From: JAFLUQ01 sp964442035
Lineage (GTDB): Bacteria; Bacillota; Clostridia; UMGS1883
Direction: 5' to 3'
NCBI GenBank assembly: GCA_964442035.1
Contig: CAYTWZ010000029.1
Span: forward strand, 1 to 18,576
Length of the DNA: 18,576 nt
How positions within the stretch are numbered: the stretch's first letter is position 1; each line of letters begins with the position of its first letter. Positions 1 to 7,714 of the stretch are shown in pieces. The notes under the pieces are model-generated. The model ran no database searches. It saw only the letters and a program-made list of their open reading frames with translations, and was not told where the DNA came from. The position numbers and the translations under genes are program-made.

Positions 1-93
1 AAAAAGATGTACAGCCTTTACGTCAGACTTTACTCGGGCTTCGCCTCACAAATAAACGGTCCCGGCCAACAGCTCCCGCTTCCAAGCATGAAG

Positions 94-129
94 TACAAAA
101 AAGGACCTCAGAGATGTTTTCTGAAGTCC
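94..129 (-). terminator. rho-independent terminator of the argC-argB-orf111 unit
   Basis: On the minus strand GGACTTCAGA (129-120) pairs with TCTGAGGTCC (112-103) around a 7-nt loop. The stem has 10 base pairs including one G-U wobble that exists only in the minus-strand transcript, and it is followed by a run of six U. It begins 7 nt after the stop codon of the small gene at 136-471, so it closes that transcription unit. In positions 1-93 I see no supportable gene. Confidence 0.85.
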
Positions 130-135
130 CGATGC

Positions 136-471
136 TCATATTTCCCGCTGAATATCGCTCGTATAATAGGCCACTACGCTTATTTCATTACCATATATAT
201 CCGTTCCGCTGATCAAAGCGCCCCCAAGGCTCATCAGCTCACCGAGCTTCGCTTTGTCAATGCCGATGCGGAGAACCTCTTTGTTCTCGGAGTATATGGC
301 AATCTCTTTTTCGTCAATAATATTGATCACGGCCTCACGACAGAGAATGGCCTCGCCGCTTTCACCCCTTGAAGCAACGTAGCGTACCTTACGGTTACGT
401 ATACGCTGAAGTATGAGCCGCTGTGCTTCAAGCTCCTTTTGCTGTTCCTTTTTCTTTTGGGAGAAAAACAT
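136..471 (-). CDS. hypothetical protein, 111 aa, third gene of the argCB unit
   Basis: I do not recognise this protein. It reads MFFSQKKKEQQK at the start, has a charged, probably helical or coiled-coil stretch to about residue 30 with basic RIRNRKVRY, then a predicted beta-rich remainder (AVINIIDEKEIAIYSENKE, LMSLGGALISGTDIYG). No signal peptide or membrane segment is visible. A longer in-frame reading exists to position 603, but those 44 extra residues would lie inside argB; the start at 471 is chosen because AAAGGAGGT sits about 10 nt upstream and the ATG falls 16 nt after the argB stop. Tight spacing and the terminator right after its stop indicate cotranscription with argC and argB. The position after argB might suggest a role linked to arginine synthesis, but this is guilt by association only. 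Confidence 0.7.
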   Translation of the reverse strand: MFFSQKKKEQQKELEAQRLILQRIRNRKVRYVASRGESGEAILCREAVINIIDEKEIAIYSENKEVLRIGIDKAKLGELMSLGGALISGTDIYGNEISVVAYYTSDIQREI

Positions 472-487
472 ACCCGTCTTACCTCCT

Positions 488-1351
488 TTACTTTGTAAGC
501 ATTGTACCAATACCTGTGTCGGTAAATATTTCAAGAAGTATGCAATGAGGAATGCGTCCGTCAATAATATGAACACGATTGACGCCGGCCTTGATAGCGT
601 CAAGGCAGCCCATGACTTTGGGTATCATGCCGCCGTTTATCACGCCGCTGTCGATAAGGCCAAGGGCGGTTTTACGGTTCATCTCATAAATAATATTGTC
701 CTTTTCGTCCCGCACACCCTCAATATCCGTAAGAAAGATCAGCTTCTCGGCGCCTATTGCCGCAGCAATTGAGGATGCTGCTGTGTCGGCATTGATATTG
801 TAGCTCTGACCCTCATTGTCAGTGCCTATGGGCGCAATAACAGGGATATAACGGTCATCGCTTATGAGATCAAGCACGTGAGTGTCTACATCCACTATCT
901 TCCCAACAAAGCCAAGTTCCTGCTCCACGCCGTCAACCATGGTCGTGGCCTTTTGGCACTTGATTATGCCGCCGTCGATACCGCACAGGCCGATGGCCTT
1001 GCCGCCCTTGGAATTGATTGTGGAAACAATGCTTTTGTTGGTCTTACCCACAAGCACCATCTGTGCCACAGACATGGTCTGGGCGTCAGTATAACGCAGG
1101 CCGTTTACAAAGCGACTTTCAACATTGTAGGTCTTAAGGGCCGCGGAAATATCGGGCCCGCCCCCATGTACAAGAATGGGCTGAGCGCCGATGTATTTGA
1201 GCAGGGTAATGTCCTCCATTACCGACTGCTTAAGCTCGTCGCTGATCATAGCGTTTCCGCCGTACTTTATGACAATAGTCTTGCCGCTGATTTTTTGTAT
1301 GTATGGCAGGGCTTCAATAAGTATGCTCGCCTTTTTGATAAGTTCTTCCAT
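488..1351 (-). CDS. argB: acetylglutamate kinase
   Basis: Phosphorylates N-acetyl-L-glutamate with ATP, the second step of the acetylated ornithine/arginine pathway; cytoplasmic. The 287-residue length is normal for the amino-acid-kinase family. Visible motifs are KYGGNAM (K29, phosphate binding), VHGGGPDI near residue 62, YNINADTAA near 186, LTDIEGV and the late GGMIPK. The N-terminus carries about 25 residues before KYGG (LIEALPYIQKISGKTIVIK) and the C-terminus ends HCILLEIFTDTGIGTML. This arrangement is known from the hexameric, arginine-inhibited kinases and is absent from the short E. coli-type enzyme, so feedback inhibition by arginine is likely (inference). The ATG has AAGGAG about 10 nt upstream and lies 15 nt after the argC stop. 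argJ and argD, which often accompany argCB, are not in the window. Confidence 0.97.
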   Translation of the reverse strand: MEELIKKASILIEALPYIQKISGKTIVIKYGGNAMISDELKQSVMEDITLLKYIGAQPILVHGGGPDISAALKTYNVESRFVNGLRYTDAQTMSVAQMVLVGKTNKSIVSTINSKGGKAIGLCGIDGGIIKCQKATTMVDGVEQELGFVGKIVDVDTHVLDLISDDRYIPVIAPIGTDNEGQSYNINADTAASSIAAAIGAEKLIFLTDIEGVRDEKDNIIYEMNRKTALGLIDSGVINGGMIPKVMGCLDAIKAGVNRVHIIDGRIPHCILLEIFTDTGIGTMLTK

Positions 1352-1366
1352 ATTTTAAAACGCTCC

Positions 1367-2407
1367 TTACAGATACAATCCGGCCTGAAGAAGGCCCTCG
1401 GCTTCAGGGAGACCGAACATAATATTCATATTCTGTACCGCCTGACCGGCCGCTCCCTTTACAAGGTTGTCAATGGCGCTTATTACAATCACACGGTCAA
1501 GGCGCTTATCCACTACAAGGCCGATGTCAACAAAGTTGCTTCCGGCCACGTGATTGCTTTCGGGAAGCTTGCCGCTGTCGTATACACGTACAAAGTACTC
1601 GTCCTTATAAAATTCCTTGTAAAGCTCCACAAACTCCTCCTGAGATCTGTCGGCGGCAAGGTTGGCATAACACGTAGCAAAGATGCCCCGCTTCATAGGC
1701 ACAAGATGTGGGCTGAAAGAAAGCCTGATCTCCTCCCCCGCCAACAGACTAAGCTCCTGTTCGATCTCGCTGGTATGGCGGTGAGTACCCAACTTGTAGG
1801 CCTTCATGTTTTCGGTGCATTCGCAGAAATGATAGTCAAGGGCAAGGCCGCGGCCCGCACCGCTTACGCCGCTTTTGGCGTCTATAATAATAGAGGAATT
1901 GTCAATAAGCCTGTTTTTCACAAGAGGAGCCATACCAAGTATGGAGCATGTAGTGTAGCATCCGGGGTTACCCACAAGCTTTGTATGCTTTATTTCCTCA
2001 CGGTGGAGCTCGCACAGGCCGTAAACTGACTGCTTAAGCAGCTCGGGAGCGCTGTGGGGCTGACCGTACCATTGCTCATAGACCTTTACATCGTTATAGC
2101 GGAAGTCGCCGCTGAGGTCAATGACCCTGAGACCCGCATCATAAAGCTTGGGAATGAGCTCCTTTGACGCGCCGTGAGGCAGGGCTGTGAACACTACGTC
2201 ACAGTTCTTGGCAGCCTTTGCCACATCAAGCTCCTCGCACTCTATATCGCATATGCCCCGCAGACTTTGATATACGTCACTGATTTTCTGACCTTTAAAG
2301 GTCTGTGAAACAAGCATTGTCAGCTTACATTCACTGTGTCGAGAGAGAAGACGGACAATCTCAATACCCGCATAGCCCGTAGCTCCAAGAACACCCACTC
2401 TGATCAT
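1367..2407 (-). CDS. argC: N-acetyl-gamma-glutamyl-phosphate reductase
   Basis: NADPH-dependent reduction of N-acetylglutamyl phosphate to the semialdehyde, third step of arginine synthesis; cytoplasmic. At 346 residues it is full length for the long ArgC type. The N-terminal Rossmann motif is GVLGATGYAG (residues 5-14), the substrate region reads ALPHGASKELIP, and the catalytic cysteine lies in GNPGCYTTC at C150. The C-terminal half contains SPHLVPMKRGI with the expected histidine. The ATG at 2407 is supported by GGAGG 9 nt upstream. It is the first main gene of the unit and is preceded by a 5' leader of about 124 nt with a hairpin and a small reading frame (2422-2532), pointing to regulation in the leader. 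Confidence 0.97.
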   Translation of the reverse strand: MIRVGVLGATGYAGIEIVRLLSRHSECKLTMLVSQTFKGQKISDVYQSLRGICDIECEELDVAKAAKNCDVVFTALPHGASKELIPKLYDAGLRVIDLSGDFRYNDVKVYEQWYGQPHSAPELLKQSVYGLCELHREEIKHTKLVGNPGCYTTCSILGMAPLVKNRLIDNSSIIIDAKSGVSGAGRGLALDYHFCECTENMKAYKLGTHRHTSEIEQELSLLAGEEIRLSFSPHLVPMKRGIFATCYANLAADRSQEEFVELYKEFYKDEYFVRVYDSGKLPESNHVAGSNFVDIGLVVDKRLDRVIVISAIDNLVKGAAGQAVQNMNIMFGLPEAEGLLQAGLYL

Positions 2408-2421
2408 AGCTAAAACCTCCG

Positions 2422-2532
2422 TTATCCATGTAATAAAACCGCAAAAAAAATTCTCGATGAGACAAAATTCCGCCGAAAAATTAAAATGTCCCCGCCGCCT
2501 ATAGAGACGGGGAACATCTTTCGTTTGATCAT
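2422..2532 (-). other. argC leader: conserved element and small leaderless reading frame (36 codons)
   Basis: The predicted transcription start from the promoter at 2538-2566 falls at about 2531-2532, exactly on an ATG. From it a 36-codon frame runs without interruption to TAA at 2422, directly before the argC ribosome binding site. The peptide begins MIKRKMFPVSIGGG and contains four arginine codons (CGA, adjacent CGG CGG, AGA). The nucleotide block AAACGAAAGATGT...TCTATAGGCGGCGGG (2526-2491) recurs in the leader at 9404-9439. There is no ribosome binding site, so translation would have to be leaderless. I cannot tell whether the conserved object is an RNA structure, a DNA operator or a translated peptide. 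Confidence 0.45.
2478..2518 (-). promoter_or_regulatory. attenuator-like hairpin in the argC leader
   Basis: In the minus-strand transcript GAUGUUCCCCG (2518-2508) can pair with CGGGGACAUU (2494-2485), leaving one bulged U and a 13-nt loop that holds the conserved UCUAUAGGCGG. A U-rich run (UUUUAAUUUUU) follows at once. This resembles an intrinsic terminator about 15 nt after the predicted transcription start and well before argC, so it may attenuate the operon. The equivalent strong stem does not form in the homologous leader near 9404-9439, which weakens a simple terminator reading. Confidence 0.45.
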
Positions 2533-2537
2533 AAGTA

Positions 2538-2566
2538 ATTATACAGCGTTAAGTATGAATTTGCAA
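2538..2566 (-). promoter_or_regulatory. sigma-A type promoter of argC
   Basis: On the minus strand a TTGCAA -35 box (2566-2561) is separated by exactly 17 bp from a perfect TATAAT -10 box (2543-2538). The predicted start is at about 2531. The -35 box lies only 20 bp from the -35 box of the divergent purA promoter. Confidence 0.75.
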
Positions 2567-2586
2567 GTCTTTTTTTGAATTTTATA

Positions 2587-2615
2587 TTGATTTTTTCATT
2601 TTTTTTTGCTATAAT
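2587..2615 (+). promoter_or_regulatory. sigma-A type promoter of purA
   Basis: TTGATT (2587-2592), 17 bp, then TATAAT (2610-2615) preceded by TG at 2607-2608, which makes an extended -10. The spacer is T-rich. The predicted start at about 2621-2622 gives a leader of about 47 nt before purA. Confidence 0.8.
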
Positions 2616-2622
2616 AAAAAAT

Positions 2623-2638
2623 GTGTGTGAAAACGCAC
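2623..2638 (+). promoter_or_regulatory. 5'-terminal hairpin of the purA transcript
   Basis: GUGUGU (2623-2628) and ACGCAC (2633-2638) form six pairs including one G-U, closed by a GAAA tetraloop. It starts within 1-2 nt of the predicted transcription start, the usual place of hairpins that shield an mRNA from 5'-end decay. No purine riboswitch core is visible in this short leader. Confidence 0.45.
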
Positions 2639-2668
2639 TGCCACAGTAACTCTTAGGAGGAATTATTT

Positions 2669-3940
<1,272 letters not shown>

Positions 3941-3955
3941 GCATTCTACACATTC

Positions 3956-4005
3956 AAAAAGGCATGATATATGGGTCAAACCCTACATCATGCCTTTTTT
4001 GTTTT
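3956..4005. terminator. bidirectional terminator between purA and the DUF378 gene
   Basis: AAAAA-GGCATGAT (3961-3968) pairs with ATCATGCC-TTTTTT (3987-3994), with an inner GGG/CCC helix (3973-3975 with 3981-3983). U-runs on both sides make it usable in both directions: for purA on the plus strand and for the P-ATPase-rlmB-DUF378 unit on the minus strand. Confidence 0.88.
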
Positions 4006-4010
4006 AAATG

Positions 4011-4220
4011 TTAGTTCGCGCTGTCTCTTACGGGAAGCTTTTCCTTGAAAAGCAGGGATATTGACCAAAGTCCCCCAAGTCCTACAAGAGTGTAGATTAT
4101 ACGGCTTAGTATTGACGCCTGACCGCCGAATATAAGGGCTACCAGATCAACGCCGAACAATCCTATGCTGCCCCAGTTAAGAGCGCCTATTATAACAAGT
4201 ATCAACGCTGTATTATCCAT
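4011..4220 (-). CDS. DUF378 family small membrane protein
   Basis: A 69-residue protein with two hydrophobic segments: TALILVIIGALNWGSIGLFG followed by VDLVALIFGG (about residues 4-33), and ILSRIIYTLVGLGGLWSISLLF (about 37-58). The IGALNWGSIGLFGVDLVA signature and the length match the DUF378 (YuzA-like) family, which is widespread in Firmicutes and has no established function as far as I know. The ATG has GAGGAG 10 nt upstream. It starts 39 nt after rlmB with no intervening terminator and ends just before the bidirectional terminator, so it is probably the last gene of the unit starting at 7568. Confidence 0.88.
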   Translation of the reverse strand: MDNTALILVIIGALNWGSIGLFGVDLVALIFGGQASILSRIIYTLVGLGGLWSISLLFKEKLPVRDSAN

Positions 4221-4259
4221 CGTTACACACTCCTCTCACAAGGAAGTATGCCCCTTGGG

Positions 4260-4997
4260 TCAGAAATTATTCCTCTGTCTCGCACATTCATATATCATAA
4301 GAGCCGCCGCCACCGATGCATTGAGTGAATTCACATCCCCGAGCATGGGTATCTTTACCAAAAAATCACATTTTTCGGCCACAAGCCGGCTAATGCCCCG
4401 GCCCTCGCTGCCGATGACAATTGCCACACCGCCCTTAAGATCCGCCTGATAAAGGCTTCTGTCCCCGGCGGCGTCAGCTCCGGTGACCCACACTCCGTTT
4501 TCCTTGAGATAGTCAATGGTTTTGGCAAGGTTTGGGGTGCGCACCACCTTTGTAAATGCGGTCGCCCCGGCGGCTGACTTTTCCACCACAGCAGTCACGC
4601 CCACACTCTCGTGCTTGGGTATGACAACCCCGTGAACACCCGCGCAGTTGGAAGTACGGATAACGCTGCCTAAGTTGTGTGGATCGTTGATACGGTCAAG
4701 TATGACAATAAAGGGAGGCTCCCCTTTCTGCCTTGCCAGTTCCAGACAGTCGTCAATGTCAGCATACTCAATTGGCGCAACCTGAGCTATTACCCCCTGA
4801 TGGTTCTTTGTCTCGCTCATTTCGTTGAGCTTGGTGACCTCCACCTCAGAGATTACAATTCCTTTTTTTCGAGCTTCGCGTATGATAGGGATAATACTCC
4901 CCTGCTTTTCTCCTTTTTTTACATAAAGCTTGTCAATATTGCGGCCGCTGCGTATTGCCTCGGCCACAGGGTTACGGCCTTCTATTTTATCTGTCAA
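4260..4997 (-). CDS. rlmB: 23S rRNA (guanosine-2'-O-)-methyltransferase RlmB, SpoU/TrmH family
   Basis: Transfers methyl from SAM to the ribose 2'-O of a guanosine in the 23S rRNA peptidyl-transferase region (G2251 in E. coli numbering). The 245 residues show the N-terminal substrate-binding domain (1-75, IEGRNPVAEAI) and the SPOUT knot: DRINDPHNLGSVIRT (101-115, N108 and R114), IGSEGRGISRLV (195-206) and PMLGDVNSLNASVAAAL (217-233). The start codon is TTG at 4997; the frame is closed by a stop 9 nt further upstream, no other start exists, and GAGAGGAAG lies about 9 nt before it. The start is 6 nt from the stop of the P-ATPase-like gene, so the two are surely cotranscribed. A TrmH-like tRNA target cannot be excluded, but the length and motif wording favour RlmB. 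Confidence 0.9.
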   Translation of the reverse strand: MTDKIEGRNPVAEAIRSGRNIDKLYVKKGEKQGSIIPIIREARKKGIVISEVEVTKLNEMSETKNHQGVIAQVAPIEYADIDDCLELARQKGEPPFIVILDRINDPHNLGSVIRTSNCAGVHGVVIPKHESVGVTAVVEKSAAGATAFTKVVRTPNLAKTIDYLKENGVWVTGADAAGDRSLYQADLKGGVAIVIGSEGRGISRLVAEKCDFLVKIPMLGDVNSLNASVAAALMIYECARQRNNF

Positions 4998-5003
4998 CGT
5001 TGA

Positions 5004-7568
5004 TCACTTCCTCTCGGAACTCTTCTTACGGGCTCGCTTTTCGGGCTTTTTTGACGCTGTCTTAAGACTGAAAAGCTTTACCGCCTCAGCGATCAGCATT
5101 GGCCCGATGCCCGCCGGTATACACACTGCCATCAGGCTCCCACGAGGCACATCAATCCAGAAAACACTGGAAAGCAGCGGGGTGTTGAGGGCTATAACCA
5201 GTAATATTATATTCAAAGCAAAGCAAACTATGGAAACAGGATTTTTATGTATACGGCTGAAGAATACTCTGCTACTCCTACAACTGAGAGCCATAAATGC
5301 AAACCCTACGCTGAGCACAACAAACACCGCACCCCTACGCTGGTATATGTCCACGATACCCTCGCTTAAGCCGTAAACAAGCATTGCCGCCGATCCCACC
5401 AGAATACCACGCAAAATTGCTTCAAGGAGTATTCTCTTACTCAGTCTGCCGCTTTTCATGGTGTTAAGCTCACTTTTGGCCATGTCAGGCCTGTCATAGG
5501 GCTCACGCCATATTCCAATGGCCGCAATCACCATTGAGGCAAGTTCCATCCAGATTATTTCCCACGACGAGAAGGTGGCCGCATAGCCCATAGCCAGCGA
5601 AACAAGCACACAAAAGGCCTGAGCAATATTGCACGACAGCATAAACCCGATCATCCGATCAATATTGACAAAGCTACGCTTGCATTTGGCTACGGCCTCC
5701 TCCACCCTTTCGATACCGCTACCGGTGACATTGATATCAGCAGCCGCGCTGCAAACCTTTGCTGCGGCGTCGGTTGCAATGGACACATCTGCGGCGTTCA
5801 TTGCGCCGATATCACGGACGCCGCGGCCTACAACAGCAACGTTTTCCTTTTCGTAATTGAGAGCGGAAACGATCTGCTCCTTCTTTTCCGCACTGACCTC
5901 CGCAAAAAGGCTTGCCTTGCGCAGCTGTTTGACGTTATCGCAGTCAATATTTTCGCCCTGCTGATAGCCTTCATCCGAGATGCCGCTTTGGCGAGCCACG
6001 GCTGACGCTGTGGTAAGGTTTTCGTTGGTGATAAGGCAGGTTCTAACGCCCATAGCGCGCATACGCTTCAATGACGCCGCTGTCCCCGGACGCACAGGGT
6101 TGCTGAGGCCCACAAGTCCGGCAAACACAAGGCCGGAGGCCTCACCGCTGTCAACGGAGCTTTCCCTATAGGCCACAGCCATTACGGAAAGAGCGTCCGC
6201 GGACATGCCCGCGCTTTGGGAAAGTATGTCAGCCAGATCCTTCACGGTGTCAATATCTCTTAGACCATCGTCATATATTTTCGTACAACGGGCCGCCACA
6301 GCGTCAGGAGCGCCCTTGCATATTGTCAGATATCCGTTGCCGGTTTTATGCACTGTTGTCATTATCCGTCTTTCGCTGTGTCGATCCTCCACACGCACCG
6401 GGCGGCTCTGCCTAAGCTGATTAAGAGACACACCATGGTCAAGAGCATCCTCAATAAGAGCGACCTGCATTGGATCGCCCACAGGCTTATTCCCGCTAAG
6501 GTCCGCGGTTGCGCACATTGCAGCCATGAGCCGGAGCTTGTCCGGATCAAGACCCTTCGCAGCCCTCACTGCTCCCACGCCAAATGCCGTTTCGGTCAGC
6601 GTACCCCGCTTACCGACAAAAAGCACTGTGGACGCACCAAGGGATTCCAACGCGGAGGCGCTGGATATATATATGCCCCGCTTCCTGAGGCTTAATATGT
6701 CAAAGCTTACTGCCGCAAGAACCAGCGGAGGCAGAAACACCGGGAGGACAGCTATGGCCGCCGCAATAGAATTGTCAAAGGCCGAAGCCACACCGTAGCC
6801 CCTTGCGAGGCGCAATAAAAGAGCGGTCAGCCATACCAAAACCGCTATTGCAGAAAAAATATTGCCTAAGGACGCGTTTTTTGCGGCCATGGAGGAAATA
6901 CGTCTGTCTCCGTTGCCAAGCATGGCTATGGCAGAGCCAAGCCTTGTCCTGCCGCCAACCTGTGTCACAATGGCCTTAAGGCTGCCACTGAGGAGCTTTG
7001 TACCCATATAAACCATAGTGACGTTTTCGTCACCGGATGCGGCCTTGGCCACAGCGCCGCCCTCACCGTGAAATATATTTTCGTCAGCCACAACTCCGTC
7101 GGAGCTGATGATCCTGGCGTCAGCAGGAACTGTCTGGCCCTTTTCCAAAAAAATGACATCACCCTGAGCCAGCAACACAGCTGGCACAACGTTTTCCACT
7201 CCGCCCCGCACTACTCGAACGCTTCCGCTTTGGGCCGCGGCAGCAGCCGATGCAGGCGTACTGTCCCTCTTAAAGGTTACGTATCCCACAAAGCCGTTAA
7301 GCACGGCGCACACCCCAAAGCACAGTGACAGCGCCCATCCCCTGCCTCCGTCGGCCACAAGGTGGATGACCGCCATCAAAATAAGAATACAGTTCATAAA
7401 AGAAAGCATATGCTTCCACAAGCCCGCGCCGGCGCGGGCCTTTGGAGCAGTGATAATATTACGTCCCCGGCTATGTACCCGACCGTGAGCGGTTTCGATA
7501 GAAAGCCCGTTTTCAAGATCTGAGCCCAGCTCGGCGGCAATATCCTTGGCTGATTGACCGTAACTCAT
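5004..7568 (-). CDS. P-type (type II, Ca2+-ATPase-like) ATPase homologue lacking catalytic residues; probable pseudo-pump
   Basis: 854 residues with the layout of a type II cation P-ATPase: cation-ATPase N-terminal domain (1-40), actuator domain (about 105-225), M4 (266-290), P and N domains (about 305-630), and ten predicted membrane segments (near 51-72, 77-98, 233-252, 266-290, 638-661, 667-686, 712-735, 747-764, 778-798, 812-831). Nucleotide-domain motifs survive (HSERRIMTTV 397-406, KGAPD 418-422). The catalytic motifs do not: DKTGTLT reads GKRGTLT (319-325, codon GGT in place of Asp), TGES reads HGEG (167-170), TGDN reads TNEN (514-517), GDGxND reads GRGVRD (581-586). The ion-site motif PEGLP in M4 reads PVFLP (276-280), and M6 has WMELASM (673-679) where NLVTD is usual. 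The frame is fully open, with GGAGGA before the ATG and a strong promoter, so it looks expressed but unable to form the phosphoenzyme. Real activity is doubtful; a regulatory or scaffold role is inference. It is cotranscribed with rlmB. Confidence 0.85.
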   Translation of the reverse strand: MSYGQSAKDIAAELGSDLENGLSIETAHGRVHSRGRNIITAPKARAGAGLWKHMLSFMNCILILMAVIHLVADGGRGWALSLCFGVCAVLNGFVGYVTFKRDSTPASAAAAAQSGSVRVVRGGVENVVPAVLLAQGDVIFLEKGQTVPADARIISSDGVVADENIFHGEGGAVAKAASGDENVTMVYMGTKLLSGSLKAIVTQVGGRTRLGSAIAMLGNGDRRISSMAAKNASLGNIFSAIAVLVWLTALLLRLARGYGVASAFDNSIAAAIAVLPVFLPPLVLAAVSFDILSLRKRGIYISSASALESLGASTVLFVGKRGTLTETAFGVGAVRAAKGLDPDKLRLMAAMCATADLSGNKPVGDPMQVALIEDALDHGVSLNQLRQSRPVRVEDRHSERRIMTTVHKTGNGYLTICKGAPDAVAARCTKIYDDGLRDIDTVKDLADILSQSAGMSADALSVMAVAYRESSVDSGEASGLVFAGLVGLSNPVRPGTAASLKRMRAMGVRTCLITNENLTTASAVARQSGISDEGYQQGENIDCDNVKQLRKASLFAEVSAEKKEQIVSALNYEKENVAVVGRGVRDIGAMNAADVSIATDAAAKVCSAAADINVTGSGIERVEEAVAKCKRSFVNIDRMIGFMLSCNIAQAFCVLVSLAMGYAATFSSWEIIWMELASMVIAAIGIWREPYDRPDMAKSELNTMKSGRLSKRILLEAILRGILVGSAAMLVYGLSEGIVDIYQRRGAVFVVLSVGFAFMALSCRSSRVFFSRIHKNPVSIVCFALNIILLVIALNTPLLSSVFWIDVPRGSLMAVCIPAGIGPMLIAEAVKLFSLKTASKKPEKRARKKSSERK

Positions 7569-7628
7569 AATTTCCTCCGTAAGCTTAAAGCATACATTTT
7601 CTTTGGTAAAAATCTTTCTTTATTAATA

Positions 7629-7657
7629 AGTATACCATGTTTTTGCAAGCCTGTCAA
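7629..7657 (-). promoter_or_regulatory. strong promoter of the P-ATPase-like/rlmB/DUF378 unit
   Basis: On the minus strand a consensus TTGACA (7657-7652) is followed after 17 bp by TATACT (7634-7629) with TG one base upstream. The predicted start at about 7622 leaves a leader of about 54 nt. Between this promoter and the stop codon of the HAD gene (7658-7714) I find no convincing terminator. Confidence 0.8.
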
Positions 7658-7714
7658 CACCAAAAGAAAGACGAGACCTGCAGGCCCTTGACGCACAAAA
7701 ACACCACTCCCTGT

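Noticed and set aside
472..603. 44-codon upstream extension of the 111-residue gene
   Set aside because: The extension lies within the 3' end of argB in another frame, and a strong AGGAGG site fixes the start at 471.
878..2029. Long plus-strand frame of 383 codons opposite argC and argB
   Set aside because: It is antisense to two clear housekeeping genes, has no ribosome binding site, and its translation shows no family motif.
2478..2532. T-box or known amino-acid riboswitch in the argC leader
   Set aside because: The AGGGTGGNACCGCG T-box motif and a specifier stem are missing, and the leader is too short; no known riboswitch core was recognised.
2553..2567. ArgR/AhrC-type ARG box over the argC -35 box (TATGAATTTGCAAG)
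   Set aside because: It resembles the two ends of the Bacillus ARG box but lacks about four central bases, so a full operator is not supported; a half site remains possible.
5004..7568. P-ATPase motif losses explained by frameshift or sequencing error
   Set aside because: The altered motifs are dispersed in-frame substitutions at several separate sites, and the reading frame and all surrounding motifs stay in register throughout.
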